NCBI RefSeq assembly: GCF_018364065.1
Contig: NZ_JAGZMO010000002.1
Location: 62,001-126,000, forward strand
DNA length: 64,000 bases
DNA from: Veillonella sp.
GTDB lineage: Bacteria > Bacillota > Negativicutes > Veillonellales > Veillonellaceae
Direction: 5' to 3'
The notes beneath the pieces are model-generated. The model was not told the DNA's origin and made no database searches. It worked only from the letters and a program-made list of their open reading frames with translations. Positions within the stretch are counted from its first letter, which is position 1. Each line of letters starts with the position of its first letter. The position numbers were made by a program, and so were the translations under genes. Shown here piece by piece: positions 24,153 to 32,645 of this stretch.

Positions 24153-25682
24153 TTAAAAGCCAAAAGCCTTCGCAATTTTACTACAACCGGCGCTAACAGT
24201 ATTAACAAGTGCCTTGCCAACAGTTTTGGCTCCTTCTGCAAGCGTTGTAACAACTTTTCCTGCAACATCTCTAATTGTCTTAGCAGTTTTATACACAGCC
24301 TGTCCAACTTTAGACCCCGCCATATAACCAATAGATCCGCCTACAAAAGAACCTACCGCTACACCTACAGGGCCCAATACCATACCCAAAGCACCGCCAA
24401 TCGCAGCGCCTTCCCCCATTCCAATCAACGCGGCCGATGTCGTAACAACAGTTTCTTCAATTTTCTCGATTCCTTCTTTAACTGAAATTTTGCCTGTCGC
24501 AATTTTATACATCTGTTTTGCAACATCAACACCAACAACTGCTATATTAGCTATAGTTGCTACAGGAGTTCCTTTAGGTATTACTGTAATAATTCCCTTT
24601 TCTACACCTACTTTTAAAGCTCCTCCCATTGCAGCTTTAATCCCCGTATCCACTCCAGTATTAAGGGCATTCTCTATTATTTCTTGACCATTTATCTCTT
24701 CATCGTACAAAATGTTATTCCATACTCTCTGAGCCACATCAAAACCAGTACTAATACCAGCGGATAAGAGTGCTCCTTCAGCCGCTTTTCTGCCAATCCC
24801 CATAGCTAAATCTTTTGTTTTATATTCGTTCCAATTCAGCTCATTCCATGTCCCATTTTGTGCCTCATCACGCATTTGCTCGGCTCTTCTTTTGGTTAGT
24901 GGATTACTCTTAGTTCCATCAGGAGCTTCAAGGTAAGTAGTAGATTTTTTTGAAAATCCATCCTTTTGTTCCAAAGGAATTAGTTTTTGCTGTCCTCGAT
25001 AATCTCCCTTTTCAAAAGCATCTAAAGTTGCCTGTGCATCTTTACAATATTTTGATTGATAGCGGCTTACAATTGTCCCATTACTATCTTTAATCACTAT
25101 GTCTACAGAGTTTTTCGTGTATCCACTTCCGTTTGGTTGTAACACTTCTGCTCTATATTTACTACCAATCGATTTTGCATTCATATTAAAAGTTTGTGCA
25201 TGATACTGCTCTGCAATAAAGCCATCTAAACTAGGATTTCGATTTATAGCACCTGATTGAGTAGTAATTGTTCGATATAATGACTCATTCGCTTCAGAGA
25301 TAGCTACCTCTGCACCTTTCAAATACTCTACAGTCCTTTGTGTACTCATTTCTGATGTAGATTTCTTTACTTCCGAAGCAAACCAACTCTCTTTACTTCT
25401 CCCACTAGCAATTGCCGTATCTAATGATTGTTTATATTTTGTGTTAAACTCAATACTATCAATAATTTCATTAGTAATATCATTTATTTCTTCATTATTT
25501 TTCTCTGGCAAGTTATTCTTCAATTCTGCACTTAACCATGTTTGGATAGGTTTATCCTTATTTGCCACATATGCAGAAATAAAAGATTTCATAACAGGTT
25601 TTAACGCTAAACATTCATTTTCGTGTAAGATAGGAGCAAAATCCATATCTATCAATAATTGACTCTCTAGTATTTTACTCAT
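24153..25682 (-). CDS. Large unknown protein: nuclease-like middle and glycine-zipper C-terminus
   Basis: A 509-residue protein in three parts. Residues 1-140 are helical and charged. Residues 150-245 resemble a PD-(D/E)xK-type restriction-endonuclease-like core: E158 in 'GFIAEQYHAQTFN', D194 in 'NSVDIVIKDSNG', Q209 and K211 in 'SRYQSKYCKDAQATLDAFEK', followed by 'GDYRGQQKLIPLEQ'. Residues 295-470 are rich in Gly/Ala/Val with 'IGGALGMVLGPVGVAVG' and 'FVGGSIGYMAGSKVGQ', a glycine-zipper pattern that could insert in membranes. The fold assignment is inference from spacing of acidic and Lys residues. It starts 2 bp after the AAA+ gene (AAAGGAG site), so it is translationally coupled to it. It is the likeliest effector of the island. 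Confidence 0.6.
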   Translation of the reverse strand: MSKILESQLLIDMDFAPILHENECLALKPVMKSFISAYVANKDKPIQTWLSAELKNNLPEKNNEEINDITNEIIDSIEFNTKYKQSLDTAIASGRSKESWFASEVKKSTSEMSTQRTVEYLKGAEVAISEANESLYRTITTQSGAINRNPSLDGFIAEQYHAQTFNMNAKSIGSKYRAEVLQPNGSGYTKNSVDIVIKDSNGTIVSRYQSKYCKDAQATLDAFEKGDYRGQQKLIPLEQKDGFSKKSTTYLEAPDGTKSNPLTKRRAEQMRDEAQNGTWNELNWNEYKTKDLAMGIGRKAAEGALLSAGISTGFDVAQRVWNNILYDEEINGQEIIENALNTGVDTGIKAAMGGALKVGVEKGIITVIPKGTPVATIANIAVVGVDVAKQMYKIATGKISVKEGIEKIEETVVTTSAALIGMGEGAAIGGALGMVLGPVGVAVGSFVGGSIGYMAGSKVGQAVYKTAKTIRDVAGKVVTTLAEGAKTVGKALVNTVSAGCSKIAKAFGF

Positions 25683-25684
25683 TA

Positions 25685-27193
25685 TTAATCTCCTTTACTC
25701 TCACTTTTACTTGCATTTTTTATATTCATTTTCTTAATTGTATTTTCAATGCTTTTTAATCTATCTTTCATAGTATCTGTGATTGACTTAGTCTCTTGTA
25801 TTGTTTCAAGTAAATTATCTGTTGTTATCGAGTCTTTTCCATCTACAAAAGCTTTTTCTATCGTTTCCTTAATAACAGCTTCTAAATCAGCTCCATTAAA
25901 GCCTTTTGTTTCTTTAACAAGTCGTAGAGTATCAATATTCTTATTCCATTTTTTGCGTTTTCTCAAATGAATCTCCAGAATTTTTGTTCGCTCATCTGCA
26001 TTAGGTAAATTAACAAAAAATAACTCATCAAATCTACCTTTTCTTAAAAATTCCGGAGGCATTCTCGAAAGATCATTGGCAGTAGCAATTATGAAAACCG
26101 TATTTTCTTTTTCTTGCATCCATGTGAGGAATTGTCCAAATAAACGTGTCGTAACATCACTGCCACCACTTTCACTCCCTACACCAGCAAAAGCTTTTTC
26201 AATTTCATCAATCCAAAGCACACAAGGGCTAATTGCTTCCGCAAGCTTTAATGCTTTACGCATATTTTCTTCTGATTCACCAACATATTTCCCAAGCAAT
26301 CTGCCAACATCTAATCGTACCAATGGAATTTCAAACAAACTTGCAGTTGCCTTAGCTGTTAAACTTTTTCCACATCCGGGCATCCCAACAATCATAATTC
26401 CTTTGGGAATGTCCACACCAAACTTAATTGCTTTATCTAAATTGCTAAATACTTTAGATTTTCTAGCCAACCATTTTTTTAAGTTTTCAAGCCCACCAAT
26501 ATCATCAACTGTCTCATTAAAATTTATCATTTCAAGCATATTTGATTTTTTTAAAAACTGCTCTTTTTCTTTTAATATTAGTGCCTTGTCTTCTTGATCG
26601 ATACTGCCACCGTCATTATAAGCCAACCTTAAAATTCGATTTATTTGAAACTCAGTTAATCCTTTAAATGATAGCGCAAGATCATTAATGACACCTTCTT
26701 CAACATCTATTGGCAGTTCATCTACAAACTTCTTAATGATTTCTAAAGTCTCAGAAGGCGTTGGTATTGGAATATCAACAATAGTTATAAAGTGCTCTAA
26801 TTCTTTTGGAATTACTATTTTATCAGAAAGGATAAATATTGTAGCATTATAATTATCAAGATTTAGTTGGTTTTCTGCAATACGTTTTAAAAATGCAATG
26901 ATCTTGGGGCTTTTTATTTCCTCATGAATATCCTTAAGTATAATAAAAGTTTCTTTCTCAAAGCCATCATCCAGCGTCAACTCCAAAAATTTTTCTAAAT
27001 CACACTCAACCATAGGACTTCTTGTTTTAAAATTTACCATTCCCAAAGCATTATTAAACTCAACACAGCTAATACCATTTGACATGTCTCGTATTATTTT
27101 ATCGATAACAGTAAAGTCAAAATGATTAATATAAATAATTGGATTTGATGTATCAACATAAGATTGTAAAATATCAATAGTATTTTTCTTCAT
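25685..27193 (-). CDS. Ycf46-type AAA+ ATPase
   Basis: A 502-residue protein. The N-terminal 220 residues look like a degenerate P-loop domain lacking Walker motifs. The C-terminal AAA+ module has Walker A 'GMPGCGKS' (270-277), pore-loop-like 'GKYVGESEENM' (301-311), Walker B 'CVLWIDEIEKA' (324-334), sensor 1 'IIATANDLSRMP' (368-379) and arginine finger 'FLRKGRFDE' (382-390). This two-part build and length match cyanobacterial and plastid Ycf46 and its bacterial relatives. All catalytic residues are intact, so it should be an active hexameric remodeller. It is 2 bp from both neighbours. A role in loading, restraining or activating the 24153 protein is inferred. Confidence 0.85.
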   Translation of the reverse strand: MKKNTIDILQSYVDTSNPIIYINHFDFTVIDKIIRDMSNGISCVEFNNALGMVNFKTRSPMVECDLEKFLELTLDDGFEKETFIILKDIHEEIKSPKIIAFLKRIAENQLNLDNYNATIFILSDKIVIPKELEHFITIVDIPIPTPSETLEIIKKFVDELPIDVEEGVINDLALSFKGLTEFQINRILRLAYNDGGSIDQEDKALILKEKEQFLKKSNMLEMINFNETVDDIGGLENLKKWLARKSKVFSNLDKAIKFGVDIPKGIMIVGMPGCGKSLTAKATASLFEIPLVRLDVGRLLGKYVGESEENMRKALKLAEAISPCVLWIDEIEKAFAGVGSESGGSDVTTRLFGQFLTWMQEKENTVFIIATANDLSRMPPEFLRKGRFDELFFVNLPNADERTKILEIHLRKRKKWNKNIDTLRLVKETKGFNGADLEAVIKETIEKAFVDGKDSITTDNLLETIQETKSITDTMKDRLKSIENTIKKMNIKNASKSESKGD

Positions 27194-27195
27194 GT

Positions 27196-28305
27196 TTATA
27201 CCTCCATATATATTAAGCTACAATCCTGTGAATCGCTTTTGAACTCTATTCCATTTACTATTAAGAATTGATCTTTTATATCAGAATCATTCAGAATATA
27301 ATTATCATTATCAGCAGGTCGAACAACCCCTGTATCACCTAAACTGATTACCATGTACTGATTCCCTTTAGGTTCAACTGTTTTCCAATGACCTTCAGTT
27401 GTTCCCACAACCTTTTTTAAATTATGAGCTAACTTATTTTCAAATTCATCACTATGTATAATATTCTTGATTTCTTTGTACATTGCAGCTTTATCAGGGT
27501 TACTGTCTATGTCCCATATTACAATATATCTTGGTATTTGAAGGCCATAATCAACAGTCACTGCCCAACCAAGAACATTCGTAGCAACATCTAGTATTGA
27601 TTGAGACTTTTCCATATTTTCTTGCACTTTTAACAGTGCATTCTGCCATTCTTTATACTGCGGATTCTCTCTTTCTCCGATTTTTACTGGCAAAAAATAA
27701 GGCCTCAACGTCTCATTCATCAACATTGCCATTATCGAATGAATAGATTTACTCGCAAATAGCCAAAATAAGTCTTTATAAGCCAATTCTAAAATCCATT
27801 TATACTCAGTCACCAGTTCATTAATATGAGCTTTTATTATTGGCATCTCATTAGGATGCTCCAGTATCCCATTAACTAAATCCTCATACTTCTTTTTATA
27901 ATCATCTATTATACCCTTGACATTATAATTTCTTTTTTCAGTTTCTTTTAATTTCCTCTTTTTCTCAGTTTGAAAATTCAAAACATACATATTCTTTTCG
28001 ATCTCTTCATCATCGGAGCTTACGTTAAAAATTCTAACTAGATCTTTGATAATATCAATTGGATCTGTTGATTTTATTTGATTTACTTCACTCAATTCAT
28101 CAGAATATCCACGAACTTCTAGCCATCGTTGTAACGTTTTATTTCCATAGTAAGCCAATATATCTTCTATTACAAAGTTATTTCTTAAGTCTTCAATTGT
28201 ACGTATATCTTTATCATCACATTTAAGATTAAATTTAATTGCCCTAACCATATCCTCTACCTTTAATTTGCTATCTGATCTAATTTCTGTTATACATGGA
28301 ATCAT
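27196..28305 (-). CDS. Unknown island protein, paralogue of the 28308 gene
   Basis: A 369-residue soluble protein of unknown function. It shares its whole architecture with the next gene. The N-terminal domain is 'IKFNLKCDDKDIRTIEDL' followed by 'NNFVIEDILAYYGN' and 'LQRWLEVRGY'. The middle has 'ETEKRNYNVKGIIDDYK' and 'YKWILELAYKDLFWLFASKS'. The C-terminal half is beta-rich and contains 'VVGTTEGHWKTVEPKGNQYM' and 'FLIVNGIEFKSDSQ'. The ATG at 28305 gives a 2-bp gap to the upstream gene. An alternative ATG at 28251 lines up exactly with the start of the paralogue and has AAGG at 8 bp, so the true protein may be 18 residues shorter. Its 3' end is 2 bp from the AAA+ gene. Confidence 0.7.
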   Translation of the reverse strand: MIPCITEIRSDSKLKVEDMVRAIKFNLKCDDKDIRTIEDLRNNFVIEDILAYYGNKTLQRWLEVRGYSDELSEVNQIKSTDPIDIIKDLVRIFNVSSDDEEIEKNMYVLNFQTEKKRKLKETEKRNYNVKGIIDDYKKKYEDLVNGILEHPNEMPIIKAHINELVTEYKWILELAYKDLFWLFASKSIHSIMAMLMNETLRPYFLPVKIGERENPQYKEWQNALLKVQENMEKSQSILDVATNVLGWAVTVDYGLQIPRYIVIWDIDSNPDKAAMYKEIKNIIHSDEFENKLAHNLKKVVGTTEGHWKTVEPKGNQYMVISLGDTGVVRPADNDNYILNDSDIKDQFLIVNGIEFKSDSQDCSLIYMEV

Positions 28306-28307
28306 AT

Positions 28308-29363
28308 CTAAATTTCCATATATAACAAGCTTCCTATATCTAACTTACTTTTATAATCAATTCCATCAATTATTAAAAATTTATTTTTTACATCTTCATT
28401 TGATAAAATAACATCTTCTTTATCTTTTGGACGTATATCTGCCGCTCCCTCAAGCTTGATAATCATACATTTACTACTTCTCGGTTCAATGTTATTCCAA
28501 CGCCCCTTGGTCGTTCCCACATGCCTTTTTATATCATTTCCTAGTCGAGTTATAAAATCCTCACTTTTAATGATATTTTCTATTTCATAAAACATTTCTG
28601 CTTTATCACGGTTATTTTCAATATCTAATAATGGTTCAAATTCATCCCCACGATCTAATTCTGCATTTATTCTTTTAAGTCTCTGACAAATTATAAATGC
28701 CTCATCATCGCTAATACCTCTACCTAATTCTCTTGCTTTTTCTTTTTTTTCATTTAATAAAGCTCCAAGTTTTGTGTTCGGCTTTTCCCCTACTTTTATA
28801 GGCAAAAAGTAATCTCTTGAGTCACTATTCATCAGTAATGCCATTATTGCATGTTGAGATTTTTTCGTGAATAGCCAAAATAATTCCTTGTAATTTAATT
28901 CAAAGATCCATTTATAATCGTTCATTAATTGATTTATGCACGTTTTAATTAACGGCATGTCCGTAGGATGATCAACTATTGCTTTAATTATCTTCTCATA
29001 ATTTATTTTATAGTCTTCAATAATTTGTTTTACATTATAATTTCTTTTCTCGGTTTCTAATAGCTGTTTCTTTTTATCGGCTTGAAACCCTAAAAGATAA
29101 ACACTTTTTTCAAATTCTTCATCATTAGTTTCAATATTAAATATTTTTAATAATTCTCTAATAATTTCTACTGAGTCCTCCGATTTAATATTCCTAAGTA
29201 ACTTCAATTCATCTTCGTAGCCATGAACAGTTAACCATCTATCTAATATTCCTTTTTCATAATAAGTTAATATATCTTCTATTACAAAGTTATGTTGTAA
29301 ATTTTCAATAGTTCGGATTTGCTGATTATTACATTTAAGGTTAAATTTAATTGTTTTTGTCAT
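28308..29363 (-). CDS. Unknown island protein, first gene of the AAA+ operon
   Basis: A 351-residue paralogue of the 27196 product: N-terminal 'MTKTIKFNLKCNNQQIRTIENL', 'HNFVIEDILTYYEKGILDRWL', then 'ETEKRNYNVKQIIEDYK' and 'YKWIFELNYKELFWLFTKKS'. The C-terminal 'HVGTTKGRWNNIEPRSSKCM' and 'KFLIIDGIDYKSKLD' complete the match. The internal region differs (a charged helix near residues 190-235). No enzyme motif is visible; the N-terminal module looks like a protein-interaction or adaptor domain. It heads four tightly packed genes. Being retained as a diverged pair suggests the two products form a hetero-oligomer. Confidence 0.72.
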   Translation of the reverse strand: MTKTIKFNLKCNNQQIRTIENLQHNFVIEDILTYYEKGILDRWLTVHGYEDELKLLRNIKSEDSVEIIRELLKIFNIETNDEEFEKSVYLLGFQADKKKQLLETEKRNYNVKQIIEDYKINYEKIIKAIVDHPTDMPLIKTCINQLMNDYKWIFELNYKELFWLFTKKSQHAIMALLMNSDSRDYFLPIKVGEKPNTKLGALLNEKKEKARELGRGISDDEAFIICQRLKRINAELDRGDEFEPLLDIENNRDKAEMFYEIENIIKSEDFITRLGNDIKRHVGTTKGRWNNIEPRSSKCMIIKLEGAADIRPKDKEDVILSNEDVKNKFLIIDGIDYKSKLDIGSLLYMEI

Positions 29364-29502
29364 TTTTATCCCCTTTTAATATATATCTAAACTTAATTTC
29401 AAAACATTACAACGTGAACAAAGTCACTCTATCTAATCCATATTGAAAACACCTTATTTCCCTACCTCCATCCGAGTCAGTATCTGCTAATAATAACTAT
29501 AG

Positions 29503-29778
29503 TTAGAATTCAGTCCCACATTTTGAGCATTTATAAGTTTTACCTGATTTTGCAAGCATACTTCCAATCATTGCTCCTGCTACTAAACCAACCGCAGTAC
29601 CAACACCTAGAAATATAGACCCTAACACTCCTCCAATTCCCCCAGCAGTTGATCCAGCAACACTACTTGCCATGGCACCTCCAGCGACAGCAGATGAAAC
29701 CGCTCCTACTTTTGAGGTCGATTTAATCGACTTTATATCAAAGTTTACTCACTTTGGAAATCTAACTTCATTTCCCAT
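29503..29778 (-). pseudogene. Glycine-zipper/zinc-ribbon small ORF interrupted by an in-frame TGA
   Basis: From ATG 29778 (AAGGAGG site at the right distance) the frame reads 'MGNEVRFPK', then TGA (29751-29749). It then continues openly for about 80 codons to TAA at 29503, encoding 'VNFDIKSIKSTSKVGAVSSA', a Gly/Ala membrane stretch ('GGIGGVLGSIFLGVGTAVGL') and a C-terminal half zinc ribbon 'YKCSKCGTEF'. A TGG-to-TGA change explains it simply. Alternatives are recoding or a sequencing error. The glycine zipper resembles the C-terminus of the 24153 protein. Confidence 0.6.
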
Positions 29779-29926
29779 TATTGTTCCTCCTTACTTCTAC
29801 CAAAACTTATAAACTACCTGCAGTCTCCTTTTAAAGTCCATACTCTAGTCCATCACGTCCCACTCATCTAACTTATTCTTCCTATCCTCAAATTTATATT
29901 TAATCTTTTCTTCCCTTGATAATTGG

Positions 29927-30115
29927 CTACATCCAGCGTCTCATCCTCAATGTTTCTCTTTCTCTAATCAGCTTAGCCAATTCATCCTTTTCTGAAAGAC
30001 TTAAAGTATCTTTTCGTCCTAACTCTCTAATTCTAGATTCTATCTCAAATAGCTTAAATATATTATTAAGGTTATAGTCTTTTCTTATTAGAGAACTAAT
30101 TATTGAATTAATCAT
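29927..30115 (-). CDS. Small charged coiled-coil ORF at the island edge
   Basis: A 62-residue ORF with a strong GGGGGG-type ribosome-binding site before ATG 30115. The sequence is helical and charged ('FKLFEIESRIRELGRKD', 'SEKDELAKLIRERETLRMRR'). Immediately after its stop, another frame continues with similar hydrophilic codons ('SQLSREEKIKYKFEDRKN', ending near 29845), hinting that a frameshift has truncated a longer gene. No homologue is recognised. Confidence 0.45.
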   Translation of the reverse strand: MINSIISSLIRKDYNLNNIFKLFEIESRIRELGRKDTLSLSEKDELAKLIRERETLRMRRWM

Positions 30116-30638
30116 TCTACAATCCCCCCCTTATACACATTATTATCTTCATGAATCAAGCAATGCCTATTTTATACTACTTCTACAGCATATTTCATTT
30201 TTCCTTCAGATATTAAAATTCAAGATTGTAAAAATACAGTCAAAACTACGCAATTAAAATTTCTTTACAGTTTTCTTCCCCTAAATCATTTATTAACAGT
30301 ATTTTTATTATTTTACCTACTATTTCCCCATGCCATCACGTACTATGCACCTCTACACTAATACTGTATCAAACGAGAACGACATAAGTCTGTCCGCGAA
30401 ATGATTTCTTCATCTTTTTCTTATATTTAGTATGCCATAAAGCTACTTTTCATAATGCGCATGAATAGACTACTTTCGTTGAATTATAGTCCTGCCTTTA
30501 GCATTAAATTCATATTCATAGATGTAAACTGCCCCATATCATCTCGTCCCCACATATTTCTCCTACGTCTCCATATATAAATAGAGCAGGCCAAAACATT
30601 TTCTGTCTTAAACCTGCTCATCTGCTGCATGAGTAATA
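30116..30638. other. Gene-poor stretch between the island and the membrane-protein gene
   Basis: About 520 bp of AT-rich DNA with scattered stops in all frames. The only hint is a 23-codon minus-strand ORF near 30486-30557 preceded by AGGAG. I see no mobile-element ends or tRNA fragment. Confidence 0.45.
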
Positions 30639-31430
30639 TTAAAGTATGGCCAGCACGAGTCCTCCTATGCGGAAGCACAGTATGAAGAGCATAAGGAATC
30701 CTGTGTAAAGGACAAACATGGACTTCATAGTATAATTCAATTCGTCTGAACCGGTTTTAGTTTCATTAACTAGGGTATTGCTATTAGAGCTCATTTGACC
30801 ATCATAGCTAACTTCCATATACTGTCTAAAATCAACGAACTCCAACAAAATAAAGTAACTGACAATGCTTAGCTCCACAGTAAACAGTATTGCTTTTATT
30901 GGAACATAAGGCTCGATACCATAGCGTCCGTCATATAAGTCAAACAGGAGCATGCCACCATAGTATAAAGCCATTAATCCGAGGAACATCCAACGTAATT
31001 TTACAAATGTAGTTCGGTGCTTATTTACAGTACCACTCAATAAGGCTAGAAAAACGAACCACGCAATGGCCCCTAATACAATCGGAGTATAGTATGTAAA
31101 TATGGTTCCTATCAAAGGCGCTACCAAATAAGTACCAATTACACTTAATAATCCATATACAGCCAGTTCTGTGCTTATAGATTCTTTCCAATTAGACACC
31201 AGGAACCAAGTGGTCGCCAAGAGCCAGCCCCCAATGGTAAAACCAACAATCTCCTCAATGGGCTGCACACTCCCCCAATTAAGCCAGATTATTCTCGATG
31301 CCGTTATCGAAATCGTGCCGAAAATCATCATAAACAGCAGCAGTATGCCCACAGCGCTATTAACGATCGTTCGTTTACTTGGCATCGTCTCAAGTTCATC
31401 AATAAAAACAAAACACCGGATTAAATCCAT
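30639..31430 (-). CDS. Polytopic membrane protein of unknown function
   Basis: A 263-residue protein with about eight hydrophobic segments ('SAVGILLLFMMIFGTISI', 'IIGTIFTYY'-type helices and a last one ending 'FRIGGLVLAIL'). The cytoplasmic loop near residues 205-235 is Ser/Asn/Thr-rich. No transporter signature is recognised. The start has TAAGGAGGAGAT upstream. It lies alone between the accessory island and the divergent tRNA-Gly. Confidence 0.6.
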   Translation of the reverse strand: MDLIRCFVFIDELETMPSKRTIVNSAVGILLLFMMIFGTISITASRIIWLNWGSVQPIEEIVGFTIGGWLLATTWFLVSNWKESISTELAVYGLLSVIGTYLVAPLIGTIFTYYTPIVLGAIAWFVFLALLSGTVNKHRTTFVKLRWMFLGLMALYYGGMLLFDLYDGRYGIEPYVPIKAILFTVELSIVSYFILLEFVDFRQYMEVSYDGQMSSNSNTLVNETKTGSDELNYTMKSMFVLYTGFLMLFILCFRIGGLVLAIL

Positions 31431-31565
31431 ATTAATCTCCTCCTTACATTAAACCTGTACTTCGGTGAGCATCACCATTTCTACTATTACCTTACCAAAA
31501 CAAGTAGACAAGGGGTTGTCCCAGTAAATAGTTTTAACATACTAATTGCACCAATGTACAAACTA

Positions 31566-31594
31566 TTTACAAACATATTCAAACTTGCTAAAAT
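31566..31594 (+). promoter_or_regulatory. Promoter of tRNA-Gly
   Basis: TTTACA (31566-31571), 17-nt spacer, TAAAAT (31589-31594). Transcription would begin near 31601, 8 nt before the mature tRNA. Confidence 0.75.
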
Positions 31595-31608
31595 ATAAAA
31601 AGACATTT

Positions 31609-31682
31609 GCGGCCGTAGTTCATCGGTAGAACGACGGCTTCCCAAGCCGTAGAGGTGGGTTCGATTCCCATCGGCCGCTCCA
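31609..31682 (+). tRNA. tRNA-Gly (CCC)
   Basis: A 74-nt cloverleaf with encoded CCA. Acceptor GCGGCCG/CGGCCGC, D arm with 'GTTCATCGGTAGAAC', anticodon stem ACGGC/GCCGT with loop TTCCCAA (anticodon CCC at 31641-31643), and T arm GTGGG/CCCAC-type with TTCGATT. A terminator follows at 31696. Confidence 0.95.
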
Positions 31683-31695
31683 GCGAAACATACAG

Positions 31696-31736
31696 ATACA
31701 GCGCAGGTTTTAAAACCATAGCGCTGTATTTTTTAT
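31696..31736 (+). terminator. Terminator of tRNA-Gly
   Basis: A 9-bp stem ATACAGCGC / GCGCTGTAT followed by TTTTTTATTT. Confidence 0.85.
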
Positions 31737-31837
31737 TTAATGCCACTTCATTCAAACACCAATAGATGCTAAAATATAATCAAGATGCAATTTAATTTTA
31801 AGAATATGACTCTTTCCCGTAAAAAGGAGGGCATTAA

Positions 31838-32587
31838 TTGAATTATAAACGTCTAAAGAATAAATACGCTTATTATATTTCTAAGCTTAAAAGTAGAAGT
31901 CCTAAGAATTTCAGTCGGTTTCTTGATTGGCTAGTGAAATACATTCACTACAAAACATCCGAGCATACATTTAAACCGACGTTTCTTCCAAAATACGATG
32001 AAGGGCAAATTATATTTATCGACTTTGGTTGTGGTATTAGTCATGAATTCAGCTACCCACATTACGCGATAGTCTTAAATGGTCAGGATCGGAAAAAAAA
32101 TTCATTACTTACTGTTCTGCCGTTAACGTCTAAGAAGGAGTTTCACGATAGGTTACGGCCTTTTGAGTATGAATTGGCCATTCCAATTTCAGATTTATTA
32201 ATGATTAAGACCATTAATAGCTTTGATTTAAACCGGCCGGAGTATGCAGAGTTGCGCAAGGACGCTATCAATCTTACGCAGCAAGAGTTATGTAACGAAG
32301 AGTTTACTCAAAAATATAACGATTTAATACAGCAAGGCGTTCAGGCAATTGCTGAAAATAATCCTGCCATTATGAACTTACGCGAAAAGATGAACCGAGG
32401 CAGTATTGTGGAGTGTAACCAAATTCGAACGATTAGTAAGGCCAGAATTCTGGCGCCGAAAAAAGCATCCCACCCTTTGTATAACATTAAAATCGCAACA
32501 GAAGATTTAAACCGCATTCGCGTAAAGCTCATGCAGCTGTTCATACTGACCAACATTGACAATTATCAGGAGAAAAGTATAAAATAA
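31838..32587 (+). CDS. PemK/MazF-like toxin-family protein, no visible antitoxin
   Basis: A 249-residue protein starting with TTG at 31838, chosen because AAAGGAGG (31822-31829) is ideally placed. After about 45 basic helical residues comes a MazF/PemK-like barrel: 'YDEGQIIFIDFGCGISHEF' (family GDIV.vDfg.g.g.E), 'HYAIVLN', 'LLTVLPLTSKK' and 'LMIKTINSFDLNR'. Classic MazF is about 115 residues; the long N- and C-terminal helical parts here match the larger PemK-like group. MazF toxins cleave mRNA. No antitoxin ORF precedes or follows; the gene sits between tRNA-Gly and its own terminator. It may be self-contained or not a toxin. Confidence 0.62.
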   Translation: MNYKRLKNKYAYYISKLKSRSPKNFSRFLDWLVKYIHYKTSEHTFKPTFLPKYDEGQIIFIDFGCGISHEFSYPHYAIVLNGQDRKKNSLLTVLPLTSKKEFHDRLRPFEYELAIPISDLLMIKTINSFDLNRPEYAELRKDAINLTQQELCNEEFTQKYNDLIQQGVQAIAENNPAIMNLREKMNRGSIVECNQIRTISKARILAPKKASHPLYNIKIATEDLNRIRVKLMQLFILTNIDNYQEKSIK

Positions 32588-32645
32588 AAGTACAAATTGG
32601 GCTTGAATCCCAAAAACTTTTTTATCATTGCTTTTATAGCAAAAC

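Noticed and set aside
24095..24331. 78-codon minus-strand ORF rich in Leu and Arg
   Set aside because: It is a shifted frame of the 24153 gene, which has the better start and coding pattern.
30484..30678. 64-codon minus-strand ORF next to the membrane-protein gene
   Set aside because: It overlaps the real gene's 3' end, has no ribosome-binding site at its first ATG and a skewed composition.
31609..31682. tRNA-Gly as attachment site of the AT-rich island
   Set aside because: I could not find a copy of the tRNA 3' end at the far side of the island, and no integrase gene is present.
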